Under the pieces are notes generated by a model, which saw nothing but the letters and a program-made list of their open reading frames with translations, searched no databases and was not told where the DNA came from. Below are positions 17,058-26,424 of a DNA stretch of 64,000 nucleotides, piece by piece (the first letter of the stretch is position 1; each line of letters starts with the position of its first letter). Made by a program: the position numbers and the translations under genes. Source of the DNA: Actinomycetes bacterium (GTDB lineage Bacteria > Actinomycetota > Actinomycetes > Mycobacteriales > Mycobacteriaceae); assembly GCA_023418505.1 (NCBI GenBank), contig JAEZZR010000005.1:157874-221873 (forward strand), read 5' to 3'.

Positions 17058-18737
17058 ATGGGACGCCATTCCTCAGGCGAGAACAATTACCGAGTATCGG
17101 GTTCATTCTTATTTGCGGTGCTCGCGTTGATTCTGGTTGTGGGGTTATTTGTCGCATGGCTGGTGGCTCGCGATTCTTCGGATCGTGGGATGTTGGGCTT
17201 CGGCAAAGAATGCACTGAGGGCGATATGACCCTGGTGGTCGCCGCCGATCCGGCCATGGCCGCGCCTGTGCAGCAGCTGGTGGATCAGTACGCGGATTCC
17301 AACCCCATCGTGCAGGATTATTGCGTGCGCCCGCAGTTGATGAAGATGGGTTCGCACCAGGTAGTTGAGCTAATCCATTCCCACGCGAACCTGGCTGCCA
17401 ATCCGGATGGTGGTATACCTGTCGCGGATATTCCTGGCGTGTGGGTACCTGCCGACGTCAATTTCCTCGAGGGCATCGCCGGCGACAACATGCCTCAGCC
17501 CGCCCAGGTGGAATCATGGATTGAACCTCAGCCAGTAGGCGTGGCTGTAGCTGCTGATCGTGCTGAGGAACTCGGCGGCCTGGATTGGCTCCAGCTGGCT
17601 GGGTTCAACATTGTCGCGCCGGGCGATACCGATGCATTTGTCTCTACCGTGGCTACCCAGGCGATGGCCGGCGATTATCCTTTGCTCCCTGAGCTGGAAC
17701 ACCGCAATGCTTTAACGGCTGCTCAGTCCGCGCAGGCGTTGATTGCGCAGTTGCCTACCTCGTCGCCAGCTGTGGAGGGAGTTCCGGCAACCTCGTCGAT
17801 GGTAGCTAACGACGAAAATGTCACGCTAGTAACTCCGGATAACACTCCGGTTTTGCAGGGGCCGGTTGTGGCGTTTAGCTCCGGGGATTTGGTGCTAGAG
17901 CTCAAAGCGCGAGCAGCCGCTGATTTCGCCGAGTTCGCTAAAGAGTCACAGCTAACCACCGAAACAGGTGAGGCTGCTACCTTCGTTAACTCCCCGGAGT
18001 TCGTGGAAGGCGATATTTGGCTCAGCCACCAGCGGGTAACCGCTGCCGAGGCAGGCGATCCTGCTGCAGGAGGCTTCGCCGATCCCAATGCACCTAGTGG
18101 CCTAGATGGCGAAGCCACTGCTGCCGGTGTCCTGCCTGGGCAATCCTTAGTGGTACTGGATTCTTCTACGGTGATGCCGCTAGATGTGGCGCGTGATGGA
18201 TTGCGTCCGGCGCTTGAGGAAGCTATTCATAGCGGGCTTGGTGATAACCCCCGTCGAGTAGCTTTGTGGAGCTACTCTGATGCCCCTGCTTTGGATGCTT
18301 CTCCAGTACGGCCGGCAGTCTATTTTGATCCGGCGCTAGGTGATGGATTGGCAGCTACCCAGGAGGCATTAAATAATGTGCAGCCTGGTGGTGATCCGTG
18401 GCTGTGGCGGGCTTTGCGCGATAGTTACGCCTATGCCACCGAGCATTTTGCCGACGGCACCCCGAACCGCATGGTCGTAGTGACCAGCGGTGCAGATGTC
18501 ACACCAGATGATCCGAATCTTCAGGTAGACGCGTTGCTGGCTGCTTTTAATCCAGAGCGTCCGGTTCATATCGACATTGTGGTGGTTGGCGGCAACGAAA
18601 CTACGGATCTGAATGACCAGCCACTGCGCCGTCTTGCCGAAGCCACCGGCGGATCCTATGTGCGCTTAGATCCCGCAGATACCGTAGCAGTCAATGATTC
18701 GCTGGCTGCAGCACTTGGTGTCGCGCGGACGCGATGA
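17058..18737 (+). CDS. membrane-anchored VWA/substrate-binding-like protein
   Basis: An ideal AAGGAGG precedes the ATG at 17058. The 559-residue product has one N-terminal membrane helix (about 14–38: FLFAVLALILVVGLFVAWLV). An extracellular part resembling a solute-binding fold follows (about 50–330), then a von Willebrand factor A-like domain (about 355–555, with SLVVLDSSTVMP at its start). The metal-ion site motif DxSxS is degenerate here (DSSTV), so metal binding is doubtful. VWA proteins of this kind sit at the corynebacterial cell surface with unknown ligands. It is probably part of the gnd–helicase transcription unit or has its own promoter in the 54-nt gap. It converges with the MerR gene, 12 nt from its stop. 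Confidence 0.8.
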   Translation: MGRHSSGENNYRVSGSFLFAVLALILVVGLFVAWLVARDSSDRGMLGFGKECTEGDMTLVVAADPAMAAPVQQLVDQYADSNPIVQDYCVRPQLMKMGSHQVVELIHSHANLAANPDGGIPVADIPGVWVPADVNFLEGIAGDNMPQPAQVESWIEPQPVGVAVAADRAEELGGLDWLQLAGFNIVAPGDTDAFVSTVATQAMAGDYPLLPELEHRNALTAAQSAQALIAQLPTSSPAVEGVPATSSMVANDENVTLVTPDNTPVLQGPVVAFSSGDLVLELKARAAADFAEFAKESQLTTETGEAATFVNSPEFVEGDIWLSHQRVTAAEAGDPAAGGFADPNAPSGLDGEATAAGVLPGQSLVVLDSSTVMPLDVARDGLRPALEEAIHSGLGDNPRRVALWSYSDAPALDASPVRPAVYFDPALGDGLAATQEALNNVQPGGDPWLWRALRDSYAYATEHFADGTPNRMVVVTSGADVTPDDPNLQVDALLAAFNPERPVHIDIVVVGGNETTDLNDQPLRRLAEATGGSYVRLDPADTVAVNDSLAAALGVARTR

Positions 18738-18749
18738 AGCTAGTGATTA

Positions 18750-19310
18750 TTAGCTAATACGGCGGCGACGGCGTGCTGCGAGTTCGTCTTCCGGTGCGTT
18801 GTTGGTGGCGTCGACACGCTCTGCTGGGAATGCTGCAATGTCGCCGGCAAGCTCTTTCATAATTCCAGGGACAGCGATGCCGAATACGCCTTGGCCACCA
18901 TTAAGCAAGTCGATGACTTCCTCATTGGAACGGCACTGGTAAACGGTATGGCCATCCGAGACCAAAGTGATGTTGGCCAGATCGTCCACACCGAAGTCAT
19001 GCAACTTATCCACGGCGAGACGGATGTTCTGCAGCGAGATACCCGTATCAAGCAGGCCACGCACAATCTTGAGCACCAGGATATCTCGGAACGAATAGAG
19101 ACGCTGAGTACCAGAACCTTGGGCATTTTTAATGGATGGTTCTACCAGCTTGGTGCGAGCCCAGTAATCCAACTGGCGGTAAGTAATGCCGGCTACTTGG
19201 CATGCGATAGGAACACGGTAGCCCACTTCTTCATCGGGGCCGATTTGGAACAGCACTCCTTGGCCAGCCGGTTCGATGGCGTGGTCGTCCATGTTCTGCA
19301 AATCGCTCAT
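18750..19310 (-). CDS. MerR-family transcriptional regulator (Rv1830-like)
   Basis: The 186-residue protein has an N-terminal MerR-type winged helix (about 28–100: VPIACQVAGITYRQLDYWARTKLVEPS, then RLYSFRDILVLKIVRGLLDTGISL) and a short C-terminal region. No cysteine metal-sensor cluster is visible. It is the second MerR gene of the conserved odhI–ftsR–DUF151–merR cluster known from corynebacteria and mycobacteria. The 284-nt gap to the DUF151 gene suggests its own promoter. Its targets are unknown to me. Confidence 0.88.
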   Translation of the reverse strand: MSDLQNMDDHAIEPAGQGVLFQIGPDEEVGYRVPIACQVAGITYRQLDYWARTKLVEPSIKNAQGSGTQRLYSFRDILVLKIVRGLLDTGISLQNIRLAVDKLHDFGVDDLANITLVSDGHTVYQCRSNEEVIDLLNGGQGVFGIAVPGIMKELAGDIAAFPAERVDATNNAPEDELAARRRRRIS

Positions 19311-19594
19311 GAATTATCTCCTGGTAGTTCCCTGCGTGTTATTTATCTTTCGCCAAGGTTATGCCTGTGTCAACAGAAAACAGCTCGACACGCCAGAAAC
19401 CTCAACCTGAACTATAGGTTTAGGGTTAATGGGGGTAATTTCCGGGGGTAATTTGGGTATAAAAATCCGCCACACCTGATACAGATGTGACGGGAGAAGA
19501 CTGTCGTTAACGAAGTGGCGGGCTGGCGATATAGGGGCTCAGAACCCACGTCTGTCTACACAGCTGGGTTTCAGCGGCTTTTGGCTTTCCCTTA

Positions 19595-20191
19595 TTACTT
19601 GTCTTCGCGGCCGTCTTGGTGGCCGTCTTCGCGGTCGGTGTCGCCGCCTTCGAAACCCTTGGTTAGTTCGGCATCATCGAGCGAATCCAGGAAGGAAGCG
19701 AAGTCTTGGACGTCGGCTTCCACAGCGGAGTCGTCGGCAAGCTCCGAAGCATCTGCAAAACGCTCCTTGGCAATGCCACACCGACGCACCACTTCGCGAT
19801 TGACGTACAGTGGCAGGCGCGCCTCCGCGATGATCGGAAGCGCATCGCTGAACCGGATGTCTACCTGTGCCCCGCTGTCCAGCACTAACTCAGCGTTGAA
19901 CACACCTTCGTATTGAGATTCGATAACCACACAGACGATCTTCACATCGGCAGCGTGCGCCAAATCCAGCAACGCCTGAGACGCATCGGGGCGCTTCGGC
20001 GCTGCCATCGTTGCCTGCTGTGCAAGGCGAAAAGCGTTATCAGGGGTAATCCAGATCGGGATTAGCTGCTGGTCTGCTTCTACGTAAACCGCGGAAAGGC
20101 CTTCTGGATCGTGCTCTTGTATCGAATCGATTTCGGCGCGCACGTAATCGGGCGCATCCTCGTAAGGATTGTTCGCATATGGCTGAGCCAC
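19595..20191 (-). CDS. DUF151 bifunctional nuclease family protein
   Basis: The 198-residue protein matches the BFN/DUF151 family. The core, about residues 30–135, has the expected strand pattern (WITPDNAFRLAQ, VVIESQYEGVFNAELVL, DIRFSDALPIIAEARLPLYV). A plant member is reported to have RNase and DNase activity; the bacterial role is unclear. The C-terminus is acidic and ends with a charged DRED/DGRED tail. Its ATG lies 2 nt after the ftsR stop on the same strand, so the two are co-transcribed. Confidence 0.88.
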   Translation of the reverse strand: MAQPYANNPYEDAPDYVRAEIDSIQEHDPEGLSAVYVEADQQLIPIWITPDNAFRLAQQATMAAPKRPDASQALLDLAHAADVKIVCVVIESQYEGVFNAELVLDSGAQVDIRFSDALPIIAEARLPLYVNREVVRRCGIAKERFADASELADDSAVEADVQDFASFLDSLDDAELTKGFEGGDTDREDGHQDGREDK

Positions 20192-20193
20192 GA

Positions 20194-20970
20194 TTAGCTA
20201 CCTAGGTTGCGGTTGACCTGGCGCTTAACCAGTGCACCGTGCATCGTCACAATCAGTGCGGTCATTTCACGTGCCATTTCTTCGGCTTTCTGGTGTGCCG
20301 AAGTTGCACGCGACTTCGACATTGGCACAGCAGCTTGCCCTACCAGGTCGGCTTCGCGGTTGGCAGCCATCAACACCGTCTTAAGGTGCCGGGCATCCAA
20401 GCCAAATTCCCGTAGCTTGGTGGCAGCTTCACAGATCATCACATCATCAGAACCAAAGCGATCCATGGTGTCTGGTTTGATCAGCTTGGCGCGGATCAAC
20501 TCGGTAATGAACTGGGAATCAGCGCCTACGCGCGAGGCTAGTTCATCGCGATCGAGGCTAACGACGTCCGTTTCCCGGAACTGATCAGCAGTAACCAACG
20601 GCGTAACCGAGGCCAGCTCGTTGCTGCCACCAGCATCCATGGCCTCTAGCTGCTCTTTAATAACCTTCAGCGGCAGGTAGTTATCCCGCTGGACGGTCAA
20701 AATGTAGCGCAGGCGCTGCACATCGGCTGGCGAAAAGCGTCGGTAGCCTGAGCTACTACGCGAAGGCGAAATCAACCCTTCGGATTCCAAAAAGCGGATC
20801 TTCGAAATAGCCACGTCGGGAAATTCGGTGGACAGCTCTTTAATGACCGCCCCGATGCTCATGGTAGCTTCAGCGGCATTGGTGGCGTTTGCTGCATCAG
20901 AGCTAGCTTGCTGGCTAGCGGAAGACGAAGCCACGTTAGTTGCTTTATAAGCTGCGGAGGAAGCTGCCAC
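20194..20970 (-). CDS. ftsR: MerR-family regulator FtsR
   Basis: The product (258 residues from the GTG at 20970) carries a MerR-type DNA-binding domain (MSIGAVIKELSTEFPDVAISKIRF … GYRRFSPADVQRLRYIL, about residues 35–105) and a helical C-terminal half. It corresponds to M. tuberculosis Rv1828 and C. glutamicum FtsR, an activator of ftsZ. Position confirms this: it lies directly after odhI and before the DUF151 gene. Longer frames reach into odhI and are unlikely; AGAGAGAT lies 8 nt before the GTG. The 30-residue Ala/Ser-rich N-terminal extension before the winged helix is a candidate flexible tail; the internal ATG at its end is an alternative start. Confidence 0.85.
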   Translation of the reverse strand: MAASSAAYKATNVASSSASQQASSDAANATNAAEATMSIGAVIKELSTEFPDVAISKIRFLESEGLISPSRSSSGYRRFSPADVQRLRYILTVQRDNYLPLKVIKEQLEAMDAGGSNELASVTPLVTADQFRETDVVSLDRDELASRVGADSQFITELIRAKLIKPDTMDRFGSDDVMICEAATKLREFGLDARHLKTVLMAANREADLVGQAAVPMSKSRATSAHQKAEEMAREMTALIVTMHGALVKRQVNRNLGS

Positions 20971-21043
20971 GGGGAATCTCTCTAGGGGATAAAACGGATG
21001 TAAAAAATTTACTGCTACGAAAGCTAGCGAGCCTTTAAGACTA

Positions 21044-21475
21044 CTAGCCGTTAGCTGCAGTAAGGAAGACCAAGCGGAACTTTCCGATCTGCACTTCGTC
21101 GCCATTAGCCAACGAAGAGGTGTTCTTTGGCTCGCGGTTGACATAGGTGCCGTTCAAGCTTCCTACGTCTACTACTTCGTAGCCTTCTTCGCTGCGACGG
21201 AATTCTGCGTGACGACGCGACACAGTCACATCATCCAAGAAAATATCGGATTCTGGGTGGCGGCCAGCAGAGGTGACTTCCTGATCCAACAAGAAACGAG
21301 AACCTGCATTAGGTCCACGCTTGACAACCAGCAAGGCCTGACCTTCTGGAAGGCCTTCTACCCCACCTACCTGGGGTTCCTGCTGTGGGCTGGATTCCAT
21401 TTCCTTCAGCAAATCGGCGCGGAACACTGAGGTGGTCTCTACAGAGACCTCTGGGTTGCCGTTGCTGTTAGTCAT
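21044..21475 (-). CDS. odhI: FHA-domain regulator OdhI/GarA
   Basis: This 143-residue protein has the two parts that define OdhI/GarA. An N-terminal phosphorylation motif VETTSVFRADLL (about 11–22) carries the adjacent threonines used by PknG and PknB-type kinases, and an FHA domain spans about 48–140 (GRHPESDIFLDDVTVSRRHAEF; NGTYVN). Unphosphorylated OdhI inhibits 2-oxoglutarate dehydrogenase; phosphorylation relieves this. It lies in its usual place between secA2 and ftsR. The 73-nt gap to ftsR has no terminator, so the two are probably an operon. Confidence 0.96.
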   Translation of the reverse strand: MTNSNGNPEVSVETTSVFRADLLKEMESSPQQEPQVGGVEGLPEGQALLVVKRGPNAGSRFLLDQEVTSAGRHPESDIFLDDVTVSRRHAEFRRSEEGYEVVDVGSLNGTYVNREPKNTSSLANGDEVQIGKFRLVFLTAANG

Positions 21476-21647
21476 AGTGTTTTCCTCCGCAAGGTTGAAG
21501 TCTTACGGCCAAGTCGCCGCTGAACTAAATCATAGCGCCCACAACGGATCGACGTCCGCTAGAGGGCGCAACCATCTTTCAATATTTACCAAATTATAGC
21601 CGTGGCCGTTATCAGCCCGCGATAGAGCTAGCGCTACCGGAACATCC

Positions 21648-23948
21648 CTACCGGAACATCGCAGCAATCGAGCCCATCGCCCCGCCACTGCTGGCCAAGG
21701 GATTGTCGTTAACCATATAAGTCCAGGTGGAATTCGGCCGTCCCTTGCCATCAGCAGCCAGGTGCGCCCCTTCGGCGTCAATGGTTACCGTTTCGAATGT
21801 GGCCTTGGATTCCGCCACCGCTTCGGCTGCCAGGTCTTTGAACGCCGAGATTGCTGCCCTGTGAAATTCGTCAATCGGGCTTTCTTTCGCCAACGCACGC
21901 AAGTGTACTGACTCGCGCAAGTCGTCGAGATCGACCAAGTGATCCGACCACGCCCGATCTAAGTGGTAGAGCATAATTTCGCGTGCGGCGTGAACTTTCA
22001 CGTCTTCGTCCAAACTTTCGAGTTCCGCTGCTCTTTCTGGGCTTTGCGACGCTAATTCCTGCCAAGCCAAATCAGTTTCCAGCAAACGTAACCGGCGTTC
22101 ATCCAAGATCTCCCGCTGATCGCCAATCAGTTTGTTGTATTTCCAGGTGGTCGTATGAATCGACAGCATGGTCGCTTCAGTCACGCGCTGCGCATGTTCC
22201 ACAAAACGGGCAGCTTTGGCAGCAGTTACACGGCCATCAGCCTCTGGAGTCACGGAGAGCTCTTCTCCAGCGCCACCCTCGGTGATCACGTCGTCGTCAA
22301 GCGCAACAAAGAACACAGAAGACCCCGGGTCACCTTGGCGCCCGGCGCGCCCCCGCAATTGACCGTCTAGGCGCTCGGTACGGTGCCGCCCCACACCGAT
22401 GACATACAGGCCACCGAGTTCTACTACTTTGTCGCGCTCTGCGTGTGGATGATCGCTGCCGCCGAGCTGAATATCGGTGCCGCGGCCGGCCATCTGTGTA
22501 GAGACCGTGACCCGGCCAAGTCGGCCTGCCTCGGCGATAATGGCAGCTTCGACCTGGTCGTTCTTCGCGTTCAAGACGTTAACCTCGATACCGCGGGAGA
22601 CCAGCGCCTCGGCCAGCCGCTCCGATTCAGCGACATCGCGCGTTCCCACGAGAATCGGCTGGCCAGTGGCGTGCACGGTTTCTACCTCTGCAACCACGGC
22701 ATCGAAGACATCTTCACTGGTGGCGTAAATCTGATCCGGATGGTCCACGCGGATGCATGGCACGTTCGGCTCGATCACAGATACGCGCAGCCCGTAGAAC
22801 TCGCGGAACTGATCGCCAGCGCTGACAGCGGTACCGGTCATGCCACATTTGATGGGATACCGGCCAACGAGTTGCTGGATCGTCATAGAATCGAGAATCC
22901 GGCCGCCTTCGGTAACTGCCAGCCCCTCCTTGGCTTCCACTGCCGCCTGCAGGCCATCCGGCCACCGCTGCAGATCCGCTACCCGCCCGCGGGAGGCATC
23001 TACCAACTGCACGCGCCCGTCGCGCACGATGTAGTCCACGTCGCGCTGCAGCAGCTCTTGCGCATGCAACGCAATATTGACCTGCACCAACGTAGTTCCT
23101 ACATGTTCTTCGTTATAGAGCGAGTCAATTCCTAAGAGCCTTTCGACGCGCGCAGCACCACGATCGGTAAGAAACACATTGCGGCGCCCTTCATCCACGG
23201 TGTAATCGTCCTTGGCACGCAAACGACGGACAATGTCGGTGATGTGACCCGTCGGCGCTTTGCCGGGTTCCGATCCAGCCAGCACTAAAGGTACGAGCGC
23301 TTCATCTACCAGCACCGAGTCTGCTTCATCAATCAAGATCACATCGGCAGGCGATTGCACGCGCTGGCTGACATCAGTGACACTGCGATCTCGCAACACA
23401 TCGAAGCCCAATTCATTTACCGGCGCATAGACCACATCGGCGGCATAGGCGCTGCGACGCAGTGGCGCACTATCAGCCTCGGCCACGGCAGCGACGCGCA
23501 AGCCTAAGAAATTAAATAGTGGCGCCATCCACTTCGCGTCACGCGTAGCCAGGTAGGAATTCACCGTGACTGCATGAACGCGGTGGCCTTGCAAAGCAAA
23601 ACCAGCAGCAGCTAATGCCCCGGAGAGAGTTTTGCCTTCACCAGTGGCCATTTGCACTACATCGCCTTCGAGTAGGCGTAAAGCTCCTTGCAGCTGCACG
23701 TCGAAAGGCCTCAAGCCCAAAGTGCGCATGGCAATTTCGCGCAAGCCCGCCAGCATTTCGGCGTAATCATCTGTCTTGTTTTCGGCCGATGCGGCGTAGG
23801 TGCGTACATAGTGCGCTAGTTTTTCGTCGTCAAGCTTCTGAATCTCAGGCGCTAAAGAAGAGGCACGATCGATCAGCGTTACACTGCGCTTCTGGTCTCG
23901 GCTTTGCTTTCCGCCAAGCGCTTTCCAGAACCAGTTCATGCCCGCCAC
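21648..23948 (-). CDS. secA2: accessory preprotein translocase ATPase SecA2
   Basis: The 766-residue product shows the SecA motifs: Walker A MATGEGKTL (near residue 95), DEADSVL, and the C-terminal GRAGRQGDPGSSVFF. It is shorter than SecA1 and lacks the Cys-rich zinc tail, as expected of SecA2. A GTG at 23946–23948 is chosen as start because GGAGG lies 5 nt upstream and the resulting MAGMNWFWKALGG matches what I recall of corynebacterial SecA2 N-termini; frames reaching 24005 are possible. It exports a small set of proteins. It precedes odhI on the same strand, as in C. glutamicum. Two GCTTGACGACG copies lie inside. Confidence 0.93.
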   Translation of the reverse strand: MAGMNWFWKALGGKQSRDQKRSVTLIDRASSLAPEIQKLDDEKLAHYVRTYAASAENKTDDYAEMLAGLREIAMRTLGLRPFDVQLQGALRLLEGDVVQMATGEGKTLSGALAAAGFALQGHRVHAVTVNSYLATRDAKWMAPLFNFLGLRVAAVAEADSAPLRRSAYAADVVYAPVNELGFDVLRDRSVTDVSQRVQSPADVILIDEADSVLVDEALVPLVLAGSEPGKAPTGHITDIVRRLRAKDDYTVDEGRRNVFLTDRGAARVERLLGIDSLYNEEHVGTTLVQVNIALHAQELLQRDVDYIVRDGRVQLVDASRGRVADLQRWPDGLQAAVEAKEGLAVTEGGRILDSMTIQQLVGRYPIKCGMTGTAVSAGDQFREFYGLRVSVIEPNVPCIRVDHPDQIYATSEDVFDAVVAEVETVHATGQPILVGTRDVAESERLAEALVSRGIEVNVLNAKNDQVEAAIIAEAGRLGRVTVSTQMAGRGTDIQLGGSDHPHAERDKVVELGGLYVIGVGRHRTERLDGQLRGRAGRQGDPGSSVFFVALDDDVITEGGAGEELSVTPEADGRVTAAKAARFVEHAQRVTEATMLSIHTTTWKYNKLIGDQREILDERRLRLLETDLAWQELASQSPERAAELESLDEDVKVHAAREIMLYHLDRAWSDHLVDLDDLRESVHLRALAKESPIDEFHRAAISAFKDLAAEAVAESKATFETVTIDAEGAHLAADGKGRPNSTWTYMVNDNPLASSGGAMGSIAAMFR

Positions 23949-24029
23949 GGGTGCCTCCATTGTGCGTCGGTTATACGTTGATTGTTCATTGGTGAAATTC
24001 TTCAAGTGTCCACCCTAATGCCTTGCAGC

Positions 24030-24035
24030 TAGGGT
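24030..24035 (+). promoter_or_regulatory. -10 box of rraA (leaderless)
   Basis: TAGGGT ends 7 nt before the ATG at 24043; no ribosome site is present, so the message is probably leaderless. Confidence 0.45.
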
Positions 24036-24042
24036 GGTTGGT

Positions 24043-24522
24043 ATGGCTATCGAATTTACTCCTACCGCTGACCTTGTAGATGAAATCGGCGCGGACGTGC
24101 GCTCTTGCGATACTCAATTCCGTAATATTGGTGGCAAGACCGAGTTTTGCGGGCGCGTAACCACCGTGAAGTGTTTCCAAGACAATGCGCTGCTGAAGTC
24201 GATTCTGGGCGAAGAATCCGACGGCGGCGTGCTAGTTATCGACGGCGACGCTTCAGTGCACACCGCACTGGTTGGTGACCTGATTGCGGGGTTGGGCAAG
24301 GATCACGGCTGGTCGGGCGTGATTGTCCATGGTGCGGTGCGCGATAGTGCCGTGATCGCGCAGATGGAATTCGGCTGTAAGGCGCTGGGTACGAATCCGC
24401 GGAAGTCTTCGAAGACCGGCGAAGGACAGCGCGACGTGCCGGTATCTTTCGGCGGCGTGACCTTTAACCCCGGCGATATCGTCTACTGCGACTCCGACGG
24501 CATCGTGGTGACGGAGGGGTAA
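24043..24522 (+). CDS. rraA: RraA family protein
   Basis: The 159-residue protein contains the RraA core: DLVDEIGADVRSCDTQF near the N-terminus, VLVIDGDAS, then GWSGVIVHGAVRDSAVIA and GDIVYCDSDGIVV. RraA inhibits RNase E in some bacteria. The same fold also houses 4-hydroxy-4-methyl-2-oxoglutarate and oxaloacetate lyases, and the GAVRD arginine/aspartate pair fits that activity, so either role is open. A GTG at 24034 is an alternative start. The gene is transcribed divergently from secA2 with only a short shared promoter region. Confidence 0.9.
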   Translation: MAIEFTPTADLVDEIGADVRSCDTQFRNIGGKTEFCGRVTTVKCFQDNALLKSILGEESDGGVLVIDGDASVHTALVGDLIAGLGKDHGWSGVIVHGAVRDSAVIAQMEFGCKALGTNPRKSSKTGEGQRDVPVSFGGVTFNPGDIVYCDSDGIVVTEG

Positions 24523-24548
24523 GGGCTCGCGACGACGGCACAGGCTCC

Positions 24549-24580
24549 TTACGCTTCCTGCCCCTTACGCTTCCTGCCCC
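24549..24580. repeat. perfect 16-bp tandem duplication at a gene end
   Basis: TTACGCTTCCTGCCCC occurs twice head to tail (24549–24564 and 24565–24580). The second copy contains the stop codon and last four codons of the minus-strand ABC transporter gene, so the first copy is a duplicate just beyond the stop. The protein is unaffected. Confidence 0.85.
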
Positions 24581-26424
24581 GCCGTGTAACTCCGATACAG
24601 CTTGGCGTAGGTACCACCGTGGGCTACGAGCTCGTCATGCGTGCCATCTTCGATGATCCGCCCTTGCTCCATCACGATAATCCGATCGGCAACTACCGCC
24701 TGATCCAGCCGGTGTGCCACCACCAACGAGGTACGCCCCCGCGCCACCTCAATAGCTGCCCGCTCTAGCGTGCGCGCCTGGTCGGATCCCGCCTCACTGG
24801 TGGCCTCATCCATGATTAGTACCGGCGGATCACGCAGCACGATGCGGGCAAGCGCGATCTGTTGCGCCACTTCAGGAGGCGTTTCCTCCGCACCCGCGCC
24901 AATCTTCGTATCCAGCCCGTTCGGAAATGCTTTGGCAAACTGCGCGCTTTCTTGGGCTAAGCCCACTTGACGTAGTGCGGCGTGCAGTTCTTCGTCGGTA
25001 GCTAGAGGAGCCGCCAAATGCAGATCATCGCGCAGCGTACCTGCGAATAGGTGCACTTCCTGGCTGATCAGCGTCACCTGCCGAGCCGTCCACGTATCCG
25101 ACACTTGATCCGTGCGCACCGTGCCGATCTGCACCGTCCCGGCGTCTGCGCGTTGCAGCCCAGCAATCACGCCGGCCAACGTGGACTTGCCCGCCCCCGA
25201 CGTCCCCACCAGCGCCGTCGTACTTCCCGCCGCGAGCGTCAGGTTCAGGTCCTCCAGCACCGCTGCCCCGCCTGGGTAGGAGAAATTCAGATTTTCTAGC
25301 TTTACGACGGGTGGCGCGCTCAAATCTTCCGGATCGTCGGCACCAGCGTTGCCTTGCACCAAATTGGCCAGCGCAACTGCCCGGCCCAACGCCGTGGCGG
25401 CACCTTGGATATCGCTGACGAAGAACAAAATGTTAAATACGTGCATCTCTAGGCGCACGATCAGCACGATGGCTGCGGTGGCGGCGCCGATGGTCATGGT
25501 GTCGGCGCGGACGAAAGCGGCGGTCATGAGTAGCGCACCTAGCAGAAGCCCACCGTAAGCGAAATTGCCTAGCAGCAAGATCCGCAGCGAAATCGGGACG
25601 CGATTAGCGCGGGCATGCACAGCGTCCCAGGAAGCATGGCGCAGGCGGTTTAGTGCCCAATCGGACATCCGCAGCGCGCGGATGGTTTCCCGGCCGCGGA
25701 TCGTATCGAGTAGCAGGTTGTTACGGCGGGCTTGAGTGACCGAAACTGCGTTCGTTGCCGGCGGAATATCGTTGACCGTGACTTTCGCCATCGGATAAAT
25801 CAACAGCACCACTAATACCGGGATGAGGGTGAGGCGCCAGTCCAGAAGAATCATCGACAGCAGGGTTAGCGGAAAGATCATCATCGACAACAGCAGGCGC
25901 ACACCGATCATGGAAATGGTGCGTACCGTGAGGTCGATATCCGAGGTCATGCGGCTAATCACATTGCCTGTGCCGAGCTTCATGATCTCTGGCACTGGTG
26001 CGCGTAGCGCTGCCGAGAGGCAGGCTTTGCGCAGATCCACACTCAGCCGCCGAGTTGCCGAGAGGATGAAATACGGCATGATCGCGCGTCCGGCAGTTTC
26101 AGCTAAGAACAGCAGGCCGACAACTACCATCAGGATGGTCAACGCCTCAGTGCCACCACCGATAATGGGCAACTCGCGACCATCGATCAGATCCACGGAA
26201 TAGCCGATAATGTTGGCCGCTCCCACGATGCCACCGACAGTGATCAGCTGCACGAGGAATAGCCCGATGTACCAGCGTAAACCCGGCCTTGATGGCAGGC
26301 TGGCTAGCAGTTTGCCTTGTTCGCGGATTGAAGCCGGGGCGAGAGCGTCCTGGGTGAGGGTGTTTTTGGCGCTGGCGTCTTGAGAGCGGGAGTTTTTGGT
26401 GCCAGAGTTTTGCGCGGAACTCAT
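24565..26424 (-). CDS. ABC exporter half-transporter with degenerate signature motif
   Basis: This 619-residue protein fuses a six-helix exporter membrane domain (about 45–340) to a nucleotide-binding domain (373–619). Walker A is intact (GTSGAGKST, 407–415), as are the Q-loop (ISQE, near 453), Walker B with catalytic glutamate (VLIMDE, 535–540) and the H-loop (AHR, near 570). The signature normally reading LSGGQ is replaced by an EETPPEVAQQ segment (513–522). The partner gene upstream is degenerate in the complementary way, so only one composite ATP site can form. The substrate is unknown; the heterodimeric layout is typical of drug, lipid or peptide exporters. The two genes overlap by ATGA. 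Confidence 0.9.
   Translation of the reverse strand: MSSAQNSGTKNSRSQDASAKNTLTQDALAPASIREQGKLLASLPSRPGLRWYIGLFLVQLITVGGIVGAANIIGYSVDLIDGRELPIIGGGTEALTILMVVVGLLFLAETAGRAIMPYFILSATRRLSVDLRKACLSAALRAPVPEIMKLGTGNVISRMTSDIDLTVRTISMIGVRLLLSMMIFPLTLLSMILLDWRLTLIPVLVVLLIYPMAKVTVNDIPPATNAVSVTQARRNNLLLDTIRGRETIRALRMSDWALNRLRHASWDAVHARANRVPISLRILLLGNFAYGGLLLGALLMTAAFVRADTMTIGAATAAIVLIVRLEMHVFNILFFVSDIQGAATALGRAVALANLVQGNAGADDPEDLSAPPVVKLENLNFSYPGGAAVLEDLNLTLAAGSTTALVGTSGAGKSTLAGVIAGLQRADAGTVQIGTVRTDQVSDTWTARQVTLISQEVHLFAGTLRDDLHLAAPLATDEELHAALRQVGLAQESAQFAKAFPNGLDTKIGAGAEETPPEVAQQIALARIVLRDPPVLIMDEATSEAGSDQARTLERAAIEVARGRTSLVVAHRLDQAVVADRIIVMEQGRIIEDGTHDELVAHGGTYAKLYRSYTAGQEA

Noticed and set aside
22383..23135. 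250-codon plus-strand frame opposite secA2
   Set aside because: Antisense shadow; the SecA motifs are unambiguous on the other strand.
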